Notes under the pieces: model-generated
Seen by the model: the letters and a program-made list of their open reading frames with translations, nothing else
Databases searched by the model: none
Told to the model about the DNA's origin: nothing
Assembly (NCBI RefSeq): GCF_000013665.1
Contig: NC_007912.1
Span: forward strand, 62,001-126,000
DNA from: Saccharophagus degradans 2-40
Lineage (GTDB): Bacteria > Pseudomonadota > Gammaproteobacteria > Pseudomonadales > Cellvibrionaceae
Reading direction: 5' to 3'
Length of the DNA stretch: 64,000 nucleotides
Made by a program: the position numbers and the translations under genes
Shown here: in pieces, positions 50,021 to 63,356 of the stretch
How the letters are laid out: each line of letters begins with the position of its first letter
Numbering within the stretch: position 1 is the stretch's first letter

Positions 50021-50779
50021 TTAGCAATTACGATCTATCTCCCACCCACCCCAAGCCTGACAAACCGGCATTATTTCCAGCGAATTAATATTCACATGAG
50101 CAGGGCGGTTACATACCCACTGGACTGTTTCGGCTATGTCTTGTGCGGTTAAGGGTTTGGCGTTGTGATAAACCTGCTCGGCTTTTTCGTTGTTGCCTTT
50201 AAAGCGTATGTTAGAAAATTCCGTTTCTGCCATACCTGGGTCGATATTGGTTACGCGAATATTTTTACCAAGTAGATCGGCGCGTAAGTTGCGGCTAAAT
50301 TGCTGCACAAACGCTTTGGTTGCCCCGTACACATTGCCGCCAGGGTAGGGCCACTTACCGGCTGTAGAGCCAATGTTTACTATGTGGCCCAAGTTATTGG
50401 CAACCATACTGGGCAATACCTGCCGGGTAAAATGTACCAAGCCTAAGCAGTTGGTGTTTATCATGGTTTCCCAATCGTTAATATCTGCCTTATCTGCACT
50501 CTCTAAGCCCAACGCCAAACCGGCGTTATTGATGAGTGTGTCTATTGGACCAAGCTTACTCGGTAATTGTTCAAAAAATGTGGCTATAGATGCGGGCTGG
50601 CTCACATCGACTTGCGCGGTATACACGTCGCATTGTTTGCCTAAGTTATCGGCAAGTTCATCCAGCAGCTGCTTGCGCCGTGCAACAAGAATTAGTGTGT
50701 TGCCTTGTTTGGCAAAAATTTTAGCGCAGGCCTCGCCAAAGCCCGATGATGCGCCGGTAATTAAAATGGTTTTTGGCAT
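50021..50779 (-). CDS. Short-chain dehydrogenase (YdfG-like)
   Basis: 252 aa classical SDR. NADP-binding TGASSGFGEACA, NNAGLALG, and the catalytic set Ser (NIGSTAGKWPYPGG), Tyr and Lys (VYGATKAFV). Close in layout to YdfG, an NADP-dependent 3-hydroxy acid/serine dehydrogenase. Substrate not determined by sequence. Confidence 0.9.
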   Translation of the reverse strand: MPKTILITGASSGFGEACAKIFAKQGNTLILVARRKQLLDELADNLGKQCDVYTAQVDVSQPASIATFFEQLPSKLGPIDTLINNAGLALGLESADKADINDWETMINTNCLGLVHFTRQVLPSMVANNLGHIVNIGSTAGKWPYPGGNVYGATKAFVQQFSRNLRADLLGKNIRVTNIDPGMAETEFSNIRFKGNNEKAEQVYHNAKPLTAQDIAETVQWVCNRPAHVNINSLEIMPVCQAWGGWEIDRNC

Positions 50780-50838
50780 AGTCGCCTCTCAGTTAGTTGG
50801 CTGCTTGCTAGTTGTTTAATGATTGTGGTTTAGCTGGC

Positions 50839-52137
50839 TTATATTTTTAAACGTAAATTGTCGTTTACGGTTTGCTTGAGGTTATCAAACACACCCACAT
50901 TGCTAGCGTAGGTTGGCCATTGGCTAACGACCTCTAAGGTGTGATCAATAATGTCGTGTGCGCGTTTGTCAAAATTACCTATTAATTTGCTAATGCTCAT
51001 TAAATCTGCGCGAGTAAAATTATCACGTTTGCCGTTAAGCGACATTTGATGTTGATCTACCCACGCCGAGCCGGGCTTGTAGGAGTAGGCTATGTCGTAT
51101 GCTGGGGCCAGACGCCATTGGTTGTTGGCATCTAATAAAAAAGCGGTGTTTTTGGTGTGGTCGTCGTGGTTACGCGCAACAATATTAAATACCATACGTT
51201 TAAAAATTTGTTCGGCATCGGCGCGCGGTAGGCGCAATTTGCGGGCGGTGGTTAGCAACTGCTCATAACTAAAGCCGCCGGGTTGTTTGTAGTCGGCGTG
51301 CTCCATGGCGCACAGGGTAAGTACGTGTACTTTTTGGTTACCTATGCGATCGAAGCGCTTAGTTAAAAAGTGCGCGCGCGGGCCGTCGTGTAGCAGTTCG
51401 CAGGGCATCATATTTATGCCAAGGTCTTTTGCCATTAGCGAGTAGGCATACTCCATTAAACCGTAGCCAAGTGGGTCGCCCCAAAGTTCGCTGTTGTGGT
51501 GCAGCTCGCTTACGCCGTCGAATTTAATTAAATAATGTTCAAACCCTGCAGGTGCATTAAGTTGGCCAGATCGAATTCGACTGCGATCTGAGTTAAGCGC
51601 TACTACGGCTTTAGAGCGCGCGCCGCCTGCGCTGGTACCCACATGTAATAAGTCAGATAAGCCGTGTTCACCGTCGGCGGGGGCATCTATGCGGGCGCGG
51701 TTGTCTATTACCCTTTGCGCCATGTTTATTAGGCTTTCTAGGTCTAGCTGTTCGGGGGCGTGCGAATCGCGGTTTATTACCGGCGAATATTCGAGCGCGC
51801 CCATGCCGCGGCTACCGGTGTACAGCAATCTATCTATGGCGCTAAAGGCGCTGGGGTCTTGGCCGCGGCTGGCAAGCCAGGCATTAATGACGGCGTTGCC
51901 AAAGTCATCGGGCAGGCTGTCGGCAAATACGGCAGGCAAGCCTTTAAAGGTGGGCTCTGGCAAAGCGGGAAAGCGGTACTTGCTCTTGGCTAGGGGCATA
52001 TGCAGCGGGGCTATTTCTATGCCGCTATCGAGCCAGTCGGGGGCGTATTCGAAGGTGGCCACGCGGCTGGTGGCATCGTAAGCTAATGCGCCTACCCATT
52101 GGCCAAACAATTCTATGCGTGCAACTTGGGCTACCAA
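50839..52137 (-). CDS. hipA: HipA-family kinase toxin
   Basis: 432 aa. HipA N-terminal domain 1 (~8-105, with SKYRFPALPEPTFKGLPAVFADSLPDD in part) and a kinase core. Visible motifs: GTSAGGARSKAVVAL (nucleotide-binding loop), VARNHDDHTKN (catalytic loop Asp) and PAYDIAYS (metal-binding Asp). Characterised HipA proteins phosphorylate glutamyl-tRNA synthetase and cause dormancy. The gene overlaps the hipB-like antitoxin by seven bases. The true target here is unknown. Confidence 0.9.
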   Translation of the reverse strand: MVAQVARIELFGQWVGALAYDATSRVATFEYAPDWLDSGIEIAPLHMPLAKSKYRFPALPEPTFKGLPAVFADSLPDDFGNAVINAWLASRGQDPSAFSAIDRLLYTGSRGMGALEYSPVINRDSHAPEQLDLESLINMAQRVIDNRARIDAPADGEHGLSDLLHVGTSAGGARSKAVVALNSDRSRIRSGQLNAPAGFEHYLIKFDGVSELHHNSELWGDPLGYGLMEYAYSLMAKDLGINMMPCELLHDGPRAHFLTKRFDRIGNQKVHVLTLCAMEHADYKQPGGFSYEQLLTTARKLRLPRADAEQIFKRMVFNIVARNHDDHTKNTAFLLDANNQWRLAPAYDIAYSYKPGSAWVDQHQMSLNGKRDNFTRADLMSISKLIGNFDKRAHDIIDHTLEVVSQWPTYASNVGVFDNLKQTVNDNLRLKI

Positions 52138-52499
52138 TCTAAGTCTTCCTCTGGCGGGCTATGCGTGTGCTTGCTAGATGTTTTGGTTGTGGTGCGCGCG
52201 CGCTGGCGCTGTTTGCCCTGTAGTTTAAGTAATTCAATAGGGCTAAATGTTGTGGCGGGTAGCAACTTATCTAATTGCTCAAGCTCGCCCAATACGCGCA
52301 TGGCTTTTATAAAGTTCACCATTTTGCCTTCGCCGTGGGCGAGTGCGCGGTATGTTTTGCGGGTAATGCCCAGCTCGTCGGCTAGGGTTTGCTGATCGAT
52401 GTTTTTTTCTAGGCGCAGTTGTTCAAGCCGTTGGCCCAGCTCGTGGGCAATAGCACTGTCGGAGAGCGCGTAGCTAATAGCTTGATTTTTATGGGTCAT
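52131..52499 (-). CDS. hipB: HipB-like antitoxin, XRE family
   Basis: 122 aa. XRE helix-turn-helix at ~30-80 (QTLADELGITRKTYRALAHGEGK in part; recognition helix around ITRKTYRAL) followed by a basic, Ser/Thr-rich tail. It should bind HipA and repress the hipBA promoter. Two operator-like repeats overlap and precede its start codon. Confidence 0.88.
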   Translation of the reverse strand: MTHKNQAISYALSDSAIAHELGQRLEQLRLEKNIDQQTLADELGITRKTYRALAHGEGKMVNFIKAMRVLGELEQLDKLLPATTFSPIELLKLQGKQRQRARTTTKTSSKHTHSPPEEDLDW

Positions 52500-52550
52500 A
52501 AATTACCCTCTATGCCAAATAAATAAGCTTTATGGGTAAATATATACCTA
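52493..52550. promoter_or_regulatory. hipBA operator region with GGGT-N8-ACC repeats
   Basis: GGGT-N8-ACCC at 52493-52508 spans the hipB start codon, and GGGT-N8-ACCT at 52534-52549 lies 35 bases upstream. A third GGGT half-site is at 52584. The eight-base spacing equals that of E. coli HipB operators (TATCC-N8-GGATA). Confidence 0.6.
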
Positions 52551-52661
52551 TTGGTGGGGATAGGGAACAGCTTATTGCTTAATGGGTATATTTGTGTTCA
52601 TTAGATGAGGTAATTATGGTTAATGTGTATTTTTTTACCGCTAAGCTTACAGTTTACAGCG

Positions 52662-53042
52662 TCATTTTGTGTCTAATTTTTGGGCCAGTAGGGATATTTG
52701 GAGTTCTACGCGTTTTATGTCGCGGGTTACGGCGAGTTTGTTTAGCTCCATCCAGTACCACATTTTCATTAGGGATATAGCCAGTACGCTTAATACGAAT
52801 CCGCCCATCCAGGTTAGCTTTTCGGCAATGGCTTCGGTGGTAAAGTACTGGTAAACGCTAAAAATAAGTAGCAGGGTAAAAAACAGAATATCTGCCCATA
52901 CCAGCATGATGTAAAACTTCTGTTTGCCGCGGAAGCTTTCGGTAATTAAGCGGCATTTATTCATATCTTCGATGTATGTGCTTAAAAGTTCACGATCTTC
53001 TTCGCATAATGTTTCTAAAATTTTATCGTCGATGTTAGTCAT
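52662..53042 (-). CDS. Small membrane protein paired with the sigma factor
   Basis: 126 aa with two transmembrane helices (MLVWADILFFTLLLIFSVYQ; GGFVLSVLAISLMKMWYW). The N-terminal ~40 residues are cytoplasmic, acidic and helical. It overlaps the sigma factor gene by eight bases and may be its anti-sigma factor, although it lacks a visible zinc-type anti-sigma motif. Family not firmly recognised. Confidence 0.75.
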   Translation of the reverse strand: MTNIDDKILETLCEEDRELLSTYIEDMNKCRLITESFRGKQKFYIMLVWADILFFTLLLIFSVYQYFTTEAIAEKLTWMGGFVLSVLAISLMKMWYWMELNKLAVTRDIKRVELQISLLAQKLDTK

Positions 53043-53595
53043 GATGACCTCCTTCCAAAACCTGTTTTAACTTATTGCGGGCGGCAAACAAGCGAGATTT
53101 CACTGTGCCTTCCGGTTTATCGATAATGCTGCCAATTTCTTGGACGCTAAAGCCTTCCATATAAAAAAGGCGAATAATTTGTTGAGCCTCTGGCTCTAAG
53201 CTGTGCAACGCCTGCTGTAGCGAGATATTCTGCGCGTGATCGGGCGTAGTGGTGCCGCCTAGTTCCACATGGGACTCGTCGTCGGGCATGGGCTGCTCGT
53301 ACTTTCTGCGCGTTTGTTTGCGCCGTATCCAGTCAATGCCGCGACGCTGTAAAATTTGGTAGGCCCACTTTGGAAAAGCGGCCGGGTCCTGTAGCTGCAT
53401 CAGCTTTTTTGTTATTTGCAGCATTACCTCTTGCACAACATCTTGAGCGGCTTCTCTATCTTGCAATTGCGATACGCTATAGCTGAGCAGGCGCGGCTGC
53501 CAGCGGGCAATAAGGCGCTGGAGCGCTGCTGAATCGCCCGCCTGTGCGGCAGCGACCAGCCACTCGTTTAAAATTTGTTCACTGTCGTGCTTCAT
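53035..53595 (-). CDS. ECF-type RNA polymerase sigma factor
   Basis: 186 aa. Sigma region 2 (LQDREAAQDVVQEVMLQITKKL) and region 4 helix-turn-helix (MEGFSVQEIGSIIDKPEGTVKSRLFAARNKL in part). Controls an unknown regulon. Divergent from the Wadjet operon across 127 bases, which include the hairpin GGCCTA-gcga-TAGGCC (53677-53692). Confidence 0.92.
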   Translation of the reverse strand: MKHDSEQILNEWLVAAAQAGDSAALQRLIARWQPRLLSYSVSQLQDREAAQDVVQEVMLQITKKLMQLQDPAAFPKWAYQILQRRGIDWIRRKQTRRKYEQPMPDDESHVELGGTTTPDHAQNISLQQALHSLEPEAQQIIRLFYMEGFSVQEIGSIIDKPEGTVKSRLFAARNKLKQVLEGGHHD

Positions 53596-53722
53596 TGCTA
53601 CAGAGGACGCCCTAATGTCTAAAATGGTTCATTGCCCATTGACGCTGCAAGAGCACAACAATACAGTACTCCATTGGCCTAGCGATAGGCCCTAACCGCA
53701 CAACCCCTGGTCACTACCCCCG

Positions 53723-56527
<2,805 letters not shown>

Positions 56528-56528
<1 letters not shown>

Positions 56529-59500
56529 TGTTTTTAAAGAAAGGCGTTTTTGTAAACTGGGGTAATATTCCCCACTTAGAGTTCGATTTTGGGCCAATTA
56601 ATTTATTTTCTGGCGGTAACGGCTCGGGTAAAACCACAGCGGCCGATGCGATTCAAACCCTAATGACCGCCGCCCACGAAAACCTGTTTAACTACAACCC
56701 CGGGCAAGATGAAACAACTCAAAAAGGTCGCGGAGGCAAACAGGTGCGTACGCTGGCCTCTTATGTTTTAGGGTGCGATGACGGCAGCTACGCTCGCCCC
56801 TGGCCAACCGATGGCTATGTGGCAGGTATTTTCCACCCTACTCAGGGCGAAACCGGCGAAGTGTTTACCGCGGTTATGTGTATTCGCGCGCATGTAGATA
56901 GCGCAGGTAACCAAAAGCAGGCGCGGCAAGATGATTTATTTTTCGTTATTGTGCCTGGCGAAGAGCTTACCCTCTCGCATTTTGTAAAAACCTATTCCGA
57001 CGGCAAACACGTAGTACCCATTAACAATATTACTACCTTACTTAAAAAAGAGTACGGCGCAAAAGCCATAGAAGTGTACGACAAAAAAGGGGCGTACCTG
57101 CGCCGCTTATACGGTGCACTGCGCGGCAGACGCGATGCGGTATCCGACCGAGAAGCCAAACACGCGGCGCGCACCTTCTCTAACTTTATGGCCTATAAAC
57201 CGGTAAAAAGTATTACCGAGTTTGTTGCGCGCGAAATTCTAGAGCCAAAAGATTTAGGCGATGCAATCCGCAACGTATCCGAGTTAATGAAAACCATTAA
57301 CCAAATGGAATCGGATACCAAACATATTCGCGATTCTATAGATCGCCTAGGCCAAGCCAATGGCGCAGCCAGTAAATATGTAGATACTTGGGTCGAGCGC
57401 AACCTAACCCAATACGCCGAAGCCACGCGTTTACTTAGCGTAAACCACACCAACTATATTGCCGCTAAAAACGAACAGCAAAATATTCGCGAAGGCATAG
57501 AAGAAAACGAAGAGCGTCAGCGTATTTGCGAACAGCGCAAGCAGCAGTTCCACGATGAGCGAGTTGCGTTAGAGGCACAGCGCCAAGGCATTAGCGCACT
57601 AAAAGATAAAGATCAACTAGAGCAAACTATTGCCGATCGCACCCGCGAGCTGGGCGAAAAAGCGCGGCCCTTGTTGGAGCAAAGCCAGCAGTTGGCAAAA
57701 AACCTAGACGCAACCCAAAAACTAATGGGCCAGTTGTCTGAATGTTCCCTCGCCATAGAAATTCCCCAATTAGATAGTCGCGACTTTAGAAAACAGGCGA
57801 AGGCCGTTACCGCAGCAGAAAACCAAGTAGATATAGATCTATCGCGGCTGCTAGCCAAAGACTGGGTGGGCATAGAGCAGCTAGAGCAAGATTTGGATCA
57901 CATTCTATCGGCCGATGCATTGCATCGTCGCTGGGCAGAATATTTACACACCAGCGAGCGCACCGGTGGCAGCAGCAGTATTCGCGATCAAATATCGCTG
58001 TATTTATCGGGCAGCGATCGCCGCCGCCAAGATTTAATAAACAAGCAAAAACAAAAGCAAAAAGAAATTCAGCTGCTTGAAAGTAAAAAGGTAAGTTACC
58101 CCGCCTATGTCGAAACAGCGTTGGCAGCTATAAATAAAGCCTGCCCGCAGGCCGAAGCGCGGGTATTGTGCGACTACATAGAAGTGCTAGACCCAACGTG
58201 GCAAATGGCCATAGAAGGCTACATAGGCGGTGCGCGATTCTCCATTATTGTAGAACAAGCCTACGAAGCCGAAGCCATGCGCATAGTGCGCGCACTGCCC
58301 GATGCACGGCGCAACAAGGCGCGCGTTATTCAGGGTTACAAAGCCCAGCGCGATGCCGAGCGCATTAGTTTACCGCGCGACTCCATTATTGATGTAATGG
58401 CTTTTAGCCACAAAACCGCCGAATTTTATTTGCGTGCCTCTTACGGCAGCGTAGTGCGAGTAGACGATGCCGAAACACTGCGCACCACCGCGCGCGGGGT
58501 TACGCCAGAAGGTTTAGGGTCTGGTAGCTACAGCATGTGGCGCTGCGACTTAAACGACAGCGAATTGGTATTTGGCCAAGGCGCACGCGAGCGCGCATTA
58601 AAAGCCAAAGAACGCGAATATCACCAACTTACAGAAGATGCCAACAACGCAGAGCAAGATTACCAGCGCATAGCCCGCATTTTTGATTTGGTGGATGCCA
58701 TTAAGCCCGTGCACTGCGGCGATTTAATCCAAGGGATGTTGGAATTGCACCGCCAAATAGGCCAGGCGGAATCGGCCTTGTCGCGCTTAGACTTAAGCGA
58801 TTTTACTCAGCTAGAAGAGCAGCTTGCCAACTTAAAAGCGCAGTATGCCGAGCAAGAAAAGCAATCGCGCAACTTGGGTGAAGAGTCTGGCCGCTTAAAA
58901 GAAAAAGCGCGCCAGTGCGAGCGCAAAGTAAAAGATTACGCCGATGCCGAAGAAAGCTTGCAAACCGTGCAGGAGGAATTCGAAAAAGCGGTGTACAGCA
59001 TGGCAGAGTTATACCCGCAGGTAGATACCAACCTTGCACTGCAGCAAGCCGATCAAAAAGCGCAGCAAGCGGGCAAAGATTTTAGCTTTGTGGATGAAGT
59101 AGATACCCTCACCAAACGCTTAGAAAGTGCCGAGCGCGAGCTATACAACGCTATTATGACCCATAACCAGCAGTGCAACAGCCAAGATGCCGTGGTGTAC
59201 GATACCGGCGTGGGCGAGGTGCACGGCGAAGGCTTCTTCAAAGCCATACTGGGCTTAAATGAGCAGGTAGAGCTTATTCGCAACCGCTTAAAAAACAACG
59301 TGTTGGTGGATAAATTCGGCCAGCTCACTAGCCTAAAAGACAGTTTTAATACAGCGTTTGTCACAAACCTTTGCCATTCTATTTACCAGGCAATTTGCGA
59401 TGGTAAAAAGATACTCGACGATCTAAACCAAGAATTAGAGCATCACCGTTTTGGTGCAGACCGCGAGCGCTTTTATTTCGGGTATGAATGGGTACCCGAA

Positions 59501-60172
59501 TTTCGCGACTATTGGCGTTTTTTCAAAGAAGTTATCGACGTACCCAACCTAGGCGACGGCACCAGCCTGTTTGAAGCCGAACTTTCTGAAAAAGCCTGTG
59601 GCGTGCGCGACCAAATGTTAGCTATGCTATTAGATAAAGACGAAACCGTAGCCATGCGCGAGCTAAGCCGCATAAGCGATTACCGCAACTACCGTTTCTA
59701 CGAAATTTATAAAGAGCCGCAGGGCAAAGCCCCTATCGCCCTAAGCCAATACGGCACTGGGTCTGGTGGGCAGCTAGAAACCCCTGCCTACATTATTCGC
59801 TCGGCGGCGGTCACATCGGCTTTCCGCTTTAACGAAGGCAATAACCACCTGCGCATGGTGTTAGTGGACGAGGCCTTCTCCAAAATGGACGAAACCCGCT
59901 CGCGGGAAGTGATTAACTATTTAACCGAAACATTGGGCTTGCAGTTACTGTTTATTATGCCCACCAGCAAATCTGGCCCGTTTATGGATTTAATTAGCAA
60001 TCAGTTTGTGTTTAGTAAATGCCCCACAACTAGCCCCATAGGCGAGCTAAAAACGCGCGTGCTTGTGGATCGCAAAACCTGTAATCAAGAAAAAATTAAA
60101 CAGCTGTGGGCCAACCATCGCAAAACTATTCGCAGCCAAGCCATGTTAGATTTTATGGAGGACATAACCTAA
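56528..60172 (+). CDS. jetC: Wadjet SMC-like ATPase JetC (MksB-like)
   Basis: 1214 aa. Walker A GGNGSGKTT (residues 29-37) at the N-terminus, long coiled coils (~270-540 and ~690-890), a hinge-like centre (~540-690), and at the C-terminus the signature YGTGSGGQLETPAY (~1073-1086) and Walker B MVLVDEAFSKMD (Asp1114, Glu1115). This is the MukB/MksB SMC layout. It hydrolyses ATP to extrude DNA loops in the Wadjet complex. Confidence 0.95.
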
Positions 60173-60242
60173 AAATACAAAGCAGTAGATTTTCGCATAG
60201 GCACATCGTCGTACCAGCGGCGTAACAGATAAAGGTGAAAAT

Positions 60243-61493
60243 ATGGGATGCGTATTAGATTCAACATTAGAGCGAACCGACGAAGAGGGATTTTTAACAC
60301 GGCCGCGCTGGCTGGATGAGGAGCGATTACCCAATCGCGTGCTCGACCGCTTTTTAACTAAATTAGAAAGCGGTCAGCGTCTGTCCATGCGAGTTAACAG
60401 TAAAACCACCCCCGAGCTATTCGATTTTCAAGACGAAGATGTGCGCTACCAGTGGGAGTTGTTAAAAAGTCTCGACAAAGAATTTCATATTCTTAATATC
60501 AAGCTAGAGCGCAACAAAGCGCACCAAGAAAGCTACGAAAATGCCCGCCTGTATTTTAACCCCGATAAAGAACCGCTCGTTCGCCATTGGCTAAACCGCC
60601 CAGCTATAGACCCCTACGCGCTAGTGTGGGAAGCCGAGCTCGCGAAACAAAAACACCATTTTGACGATTACGGCCAAGCACTGTTCGAGCGCATAGTACG
60701 CCTGCCCGATCGCGGCCCAGAGCAAACCATTAAAGCCTTTGCCCGCATAGGCAAAGAGCTGCAAAAGCCCATTACATTGCGTGCGCTATCTGCCCGCTGC
60801 TTTTGGGGCGATTCTAAATTTTTAGAGCACAACGAACAATTGGTGCGCGATTTATTTCCAAGCGTAGAGCACAACATTTTACCGCGCCCAATACTTATGT
60901 GCGTTCACTTGCCCGAGCAGCTAGAGCATGTGTTGTTTGTAGAAAACCAAGATACATTTTTGGCTCTGGCCGCCGCCAACCTACCTAACTACGCACTGGT
61001 ATATAGCGCCGGTTTTCGCGGCAGCGCGCTAAGAATTCGCACACCGGGCAACGCAGTGTTTAGCTTTATAAACCACAGCAATAATGCAATTAAAGATGCG
61101 TTTGAAGCATGGTGGTTTGAAGCTAATACCAAGCATGCCAGTAACAAAGATTCCAGTAACAAAGTAAGCACAATAAACCCCATTAAAACGTGGTTGTGGG
61201 GCGATTTAGATTTTGCCGGCTTCACCATTTTAAAAGCACTGCGCCAAACATTTAGCACTATAAAAGCGTGGCAACCGGGTTACCTACCCATGTTAAATAA
61301 ATTAGAAACCGGTTGGGGCCATGGCCACGAAGAAAGCGGCAAAGGCCTACAAAAAGACCCAGAGCAAACCGGCTGCGAATTTACCGATACCGTACTATTA
61401 CCTGCAATGCGCGAAGAGGGCGGCTTTGTGGACCAAGAAGTGGTGTCGCTAGAAGAGCTAATGGCGGTGTTAGAGCACGGTGGCAGCGAATAA
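60243..61493 (+). CDS. jetD: Wadjet nuclease subunit JetD (DUF3322/DUF2220, Toprim-like)
   Basis: 416 aa. An N-terminal DUF3322-like helical region and a C-terminal DUF2220 Toprim domain: Glu234 in FVENQDTFLAL, Asp321 and Asp323 in WGDLDFAGFTIL, and a late EE/DQE segment (GGFVDQEVVSLEEL). JetD is the topoisomerase VI-like endonuclease that cleaves plasmid DNA after JetABC stalls. It starts 70 bases after jetC with its own AAAGGTG ribosome-binding site. Confidence 0.92.
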   Translation: MGCVLDSTLERTDEEGFLTRPRWLDEERLPNRVLDRFLTKLESGQRLSMRVNSKTTPELFDFQDEDVRYQWELLKSLDKEFHILNIKLERNKAHQESYENARLYFNPDKEPLVRHWLNRPAIDPYALVWEAELAKQKHHFDDYGQALFERIVRLPDRGPEQTIKAFARIGKELQKPITLRALSARCFWGDSKFLEHNEQLVRDLFPSVEHNILPRPILMCVHLPEQLEHVLFVENQDTFLALAAANLPNYALVYSAGFRGSALRIRTPGNAVFSFINHSNNAIKDAFEAWWFEANTKHASNKDSSNKVSTINPIKTWLWGDLDFAGFTILKALRQTFSTIKAWQPGYLPMLNKLETGWGHGHEESGKGLQKDPEQTGCEFTDTVLLPAMREEGGFVDQEVVSLEELMAVLEHGGSE

Positions 61494-61660
61494 GCGGTAA
61501 GCAATTAATACAATGCCAAAGTGTCGCTTTGCGCTCCAAATTTAACTAAAACGCACAAGTAAACTTGTTACATAAAACCTCTTGGCTATATTTAATATTC
61601 GTTGAATCGTTTTTAAACGGCGATTCAAACGAATAAATAAAAATATAAGTAGAGGGACTT

Positions 61661-61753
61661 ATGCGAAAAATTACACTGCGTATTATTGTGGGCGGTTGCT
61701 TAGCCGCGAGCTTAACGGCGTCTTTATTGTTTAGTGTTTCTGCACTGGTGTAA
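61661..61753 (+). CDS. Possible 30-aa membrane peptide
   Basis: ATG at 61661 is preceded by a strong GAGGGA seven bases upstream and opens a 30-codon frame: basic start (MRKITLR) then a single hydrophobic helix (IIVGGCLAASLTASLLFSVSALV in part). Shape fits a small membrane peptide or a leader-type toxin. It lies 167 bases after jetD. Homology unknown; the strong ribosome-binding site is the main support. Confidence 0.5.
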   Translation: MRKITLRIIVGGCLAASLTASLLFSVSALV

Positions 61754-61780
61754 CTGCGCGGTTAATATATATCATTGCTG

Positions 61781-61812
61781 CTAGTCACTAGCAATTTATT
61801 ACTAGTGACTAG
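61781..61812. repeat. Perfect 11-base inverted repeat
   Basis: CTAGTCACTAG and CTAGTGACTAG flank a ten-base A/T-rich loop, making a hairpin just after the small peptide and before the end of the converging gene at 61824. No clear T-run follows on the plus strand (TAAATAAAAAG), so its terminator role is doubtful. Confidence 0.75.
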
Positions 61813-61823
61813 TAAATAAAAAG

Positions 61824-63356
61824 CTAATCTATACGCGCATCTTCTTCAATAATTTCTTCGCTTGCAGGTGGCGGCGTAATTTCGTCGTATTGGTTTACCT
61901 CGCGCGGTGTAATACCAATGTGATAAGCAGCGAAGCCGGGTAGTACTACCTGGTTTACTGCCATACCTATAATGCGGCCATTCACTGGCGACAAAATAAC
62001 TTGCCTAAAATTTGTAATGGGGTCGGTTACTACGCCTAGGGTATCGCCTTTGCGTACTTTGCCACCCAGTTTTACATCGCTAAACAAAATGCCGCCGCGA
62101 TTGGTGCGTACCCATTGCGATCGATAAAAAGTGGGTTGCGGTGTACCCCAAAAGCTAATGGTATTTAGCATTTCATTTTTATCTAACAGGGTATTAATGG
62201 CTTTTACACCCTGCTCAACATGCTCTTCGTTAAGCTCCATAGGGCCGCCGGCCTCTAAAGTAACCGCAGGAATACCCGCATCCACCGCTGCGCGACGCAG
62301 TGTGCCGCGTGCGCCTTCGCTGTGTAACACCACAATGGCATCAAAGTTTTGGGTAAGGGCCACTACTTCTGGTGAGCGCAGGTTGGCTCTAAGTTGTGGC
62401 AAGTTGGTGCGATAAAACGAGCCAGTGTGTAAATCTACCAACAGGTCGCAGTGCGAAATTACTCGATTAAAAAAGGAGTAAGCAATACGCGACGCCGAGC
62501 TGCCGGTTGGGTTACCAGGGAAAAACCGATTTAAATCGCGTCTATCGGTTAAATAACGCGAGCTGCGGTGAAACCCCTGCAAATTTACAATGGGCACACC
62601 AATTACAGTGCCCGCAAGTTCTTTGGCGTCAATGTTGTATAGCACGCGTCGAACAATTTCTATGCCGTTAAGTTCATCGCCATGCAACGCTGCGGTTAAG
62701 CACAGTTTTGGCCCGGGCTTGGCGCCGTGCGCAATTAAAACGGGGGTCGGGGTTTCTATGCCTTCAAAGCTTTGGTCGGGCGACCAAGAAAGCCGAGTGG
62801 TGGACCCCTTCATAATAAGTGTATCGAGAAATACCCACGGTTCTTCTTCTTGTGTTTGTTGGCTAAGGGTATTGTCTACCGGTGTTGCGGTGCTTTCGCT
62901 TGTGGCTTGTGTCGACTCGCTTGGTGCGGCTTCTTCTGTAGGCTCTTGCGCGGTATCGGTTTCGCTAGCTTCGTTGGGCGCGGCCTCATGCGTTTCGGTT
63001 TGCTCGGGTTGGGCAGGGCTGGGTTCGGTAACATCTTTTGGCGCAGGTTTAGCGTCTTTTTTGGCTGCGGGTTTGGCAGGCGTTGCGGCCGTAGGCGTTT
63101 GTTGCTTACTTTCTTCGCCAGTAGTATTTGTTTTTGGCGCAGGGGGTGTGGGCTCTACAACCGGTTCGCTTAGGTTAATGTTTTCTGCTGTGGGCAGTGT
63201 TGCCTTGTCGGTTGCCGGTTGCGTTGGTTGTGCGGCTTCGTCTGGCTGTTCGGTTTCGGCTACTTCGGTGGCGCTAAGCTCGGCGGCGCAGGTAAGCGCA
63301 ATACCAAACATCATAAGGTTAAACAGGCGCTTTACTGGTTTTGTGGTATGAGTCAT
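61824..63356 (-). CDS. AstE/aspartoacylase-like M14 metallohydrolase, exported
   Basis: 510 aa from the ATG at 63356 (a TTG-initiated form at 63395 is less likely). Signal peptide-like N-terminus, then ~140 residues of Pro/Glu/Thr/Ala-rich low-complexity sequence. The catalytic domain of the succinylglutamate desuccinylase/aspartoacylase family starts near residue 190, with zinc ligands His225 and Glu228 in LHGDELNG and a later His in DLHTGSF. The C-terminal ~75 residues look like a lipoyl-type beta domain (KVRKGDTLGVVTDP). Substrate is not predictable; some relatives act on N-acyl amino acids or peptides. Confidence 0.88.
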   Translation of the reverse strand: MTHTTKPVKRLFNLMMFGIALTCAAELSATEVAETEQPDEAAQPTQPATDKATLPTAENINLSEPVVEPTPPAPKTNTTGEESKQQTPTAATPAKPAAKKDAKPAPKDVTEPSPAQPEQTETHEAAPNEASETDTAQEPTEEAAPSESTQATSESTATPVDNTLSQQTQEEEPWVFLDTLIMKGSTTRLSWSPDQSFEGIETPTPVLIAHGAKPGPKLCLTAALHGDELNGIEIVRRVLYNIDAKELAGTVIGVPIVNLQGFHRSSRYLTDRRDLNRFFPGNPTGSSASRIAYSFFNRVISHCDLLVDLHTGSFYRTNLPQLRANLRSPEVVALTQNFDAIVVLHSEGARGTLRRAAVDAGIPAVTLEAGGPMELNEEHVEQGVKAINTLLDKNEMLNTISFWGTPQPTFYRSQWVRTNRGGILFSDVKLGGKVRKGDTLGVVTDPITNFRQVILSPVNGRIIGMAVNQVVLPGFAAYHIGITPREVNQYDEITPPPASEEIIEEDARID

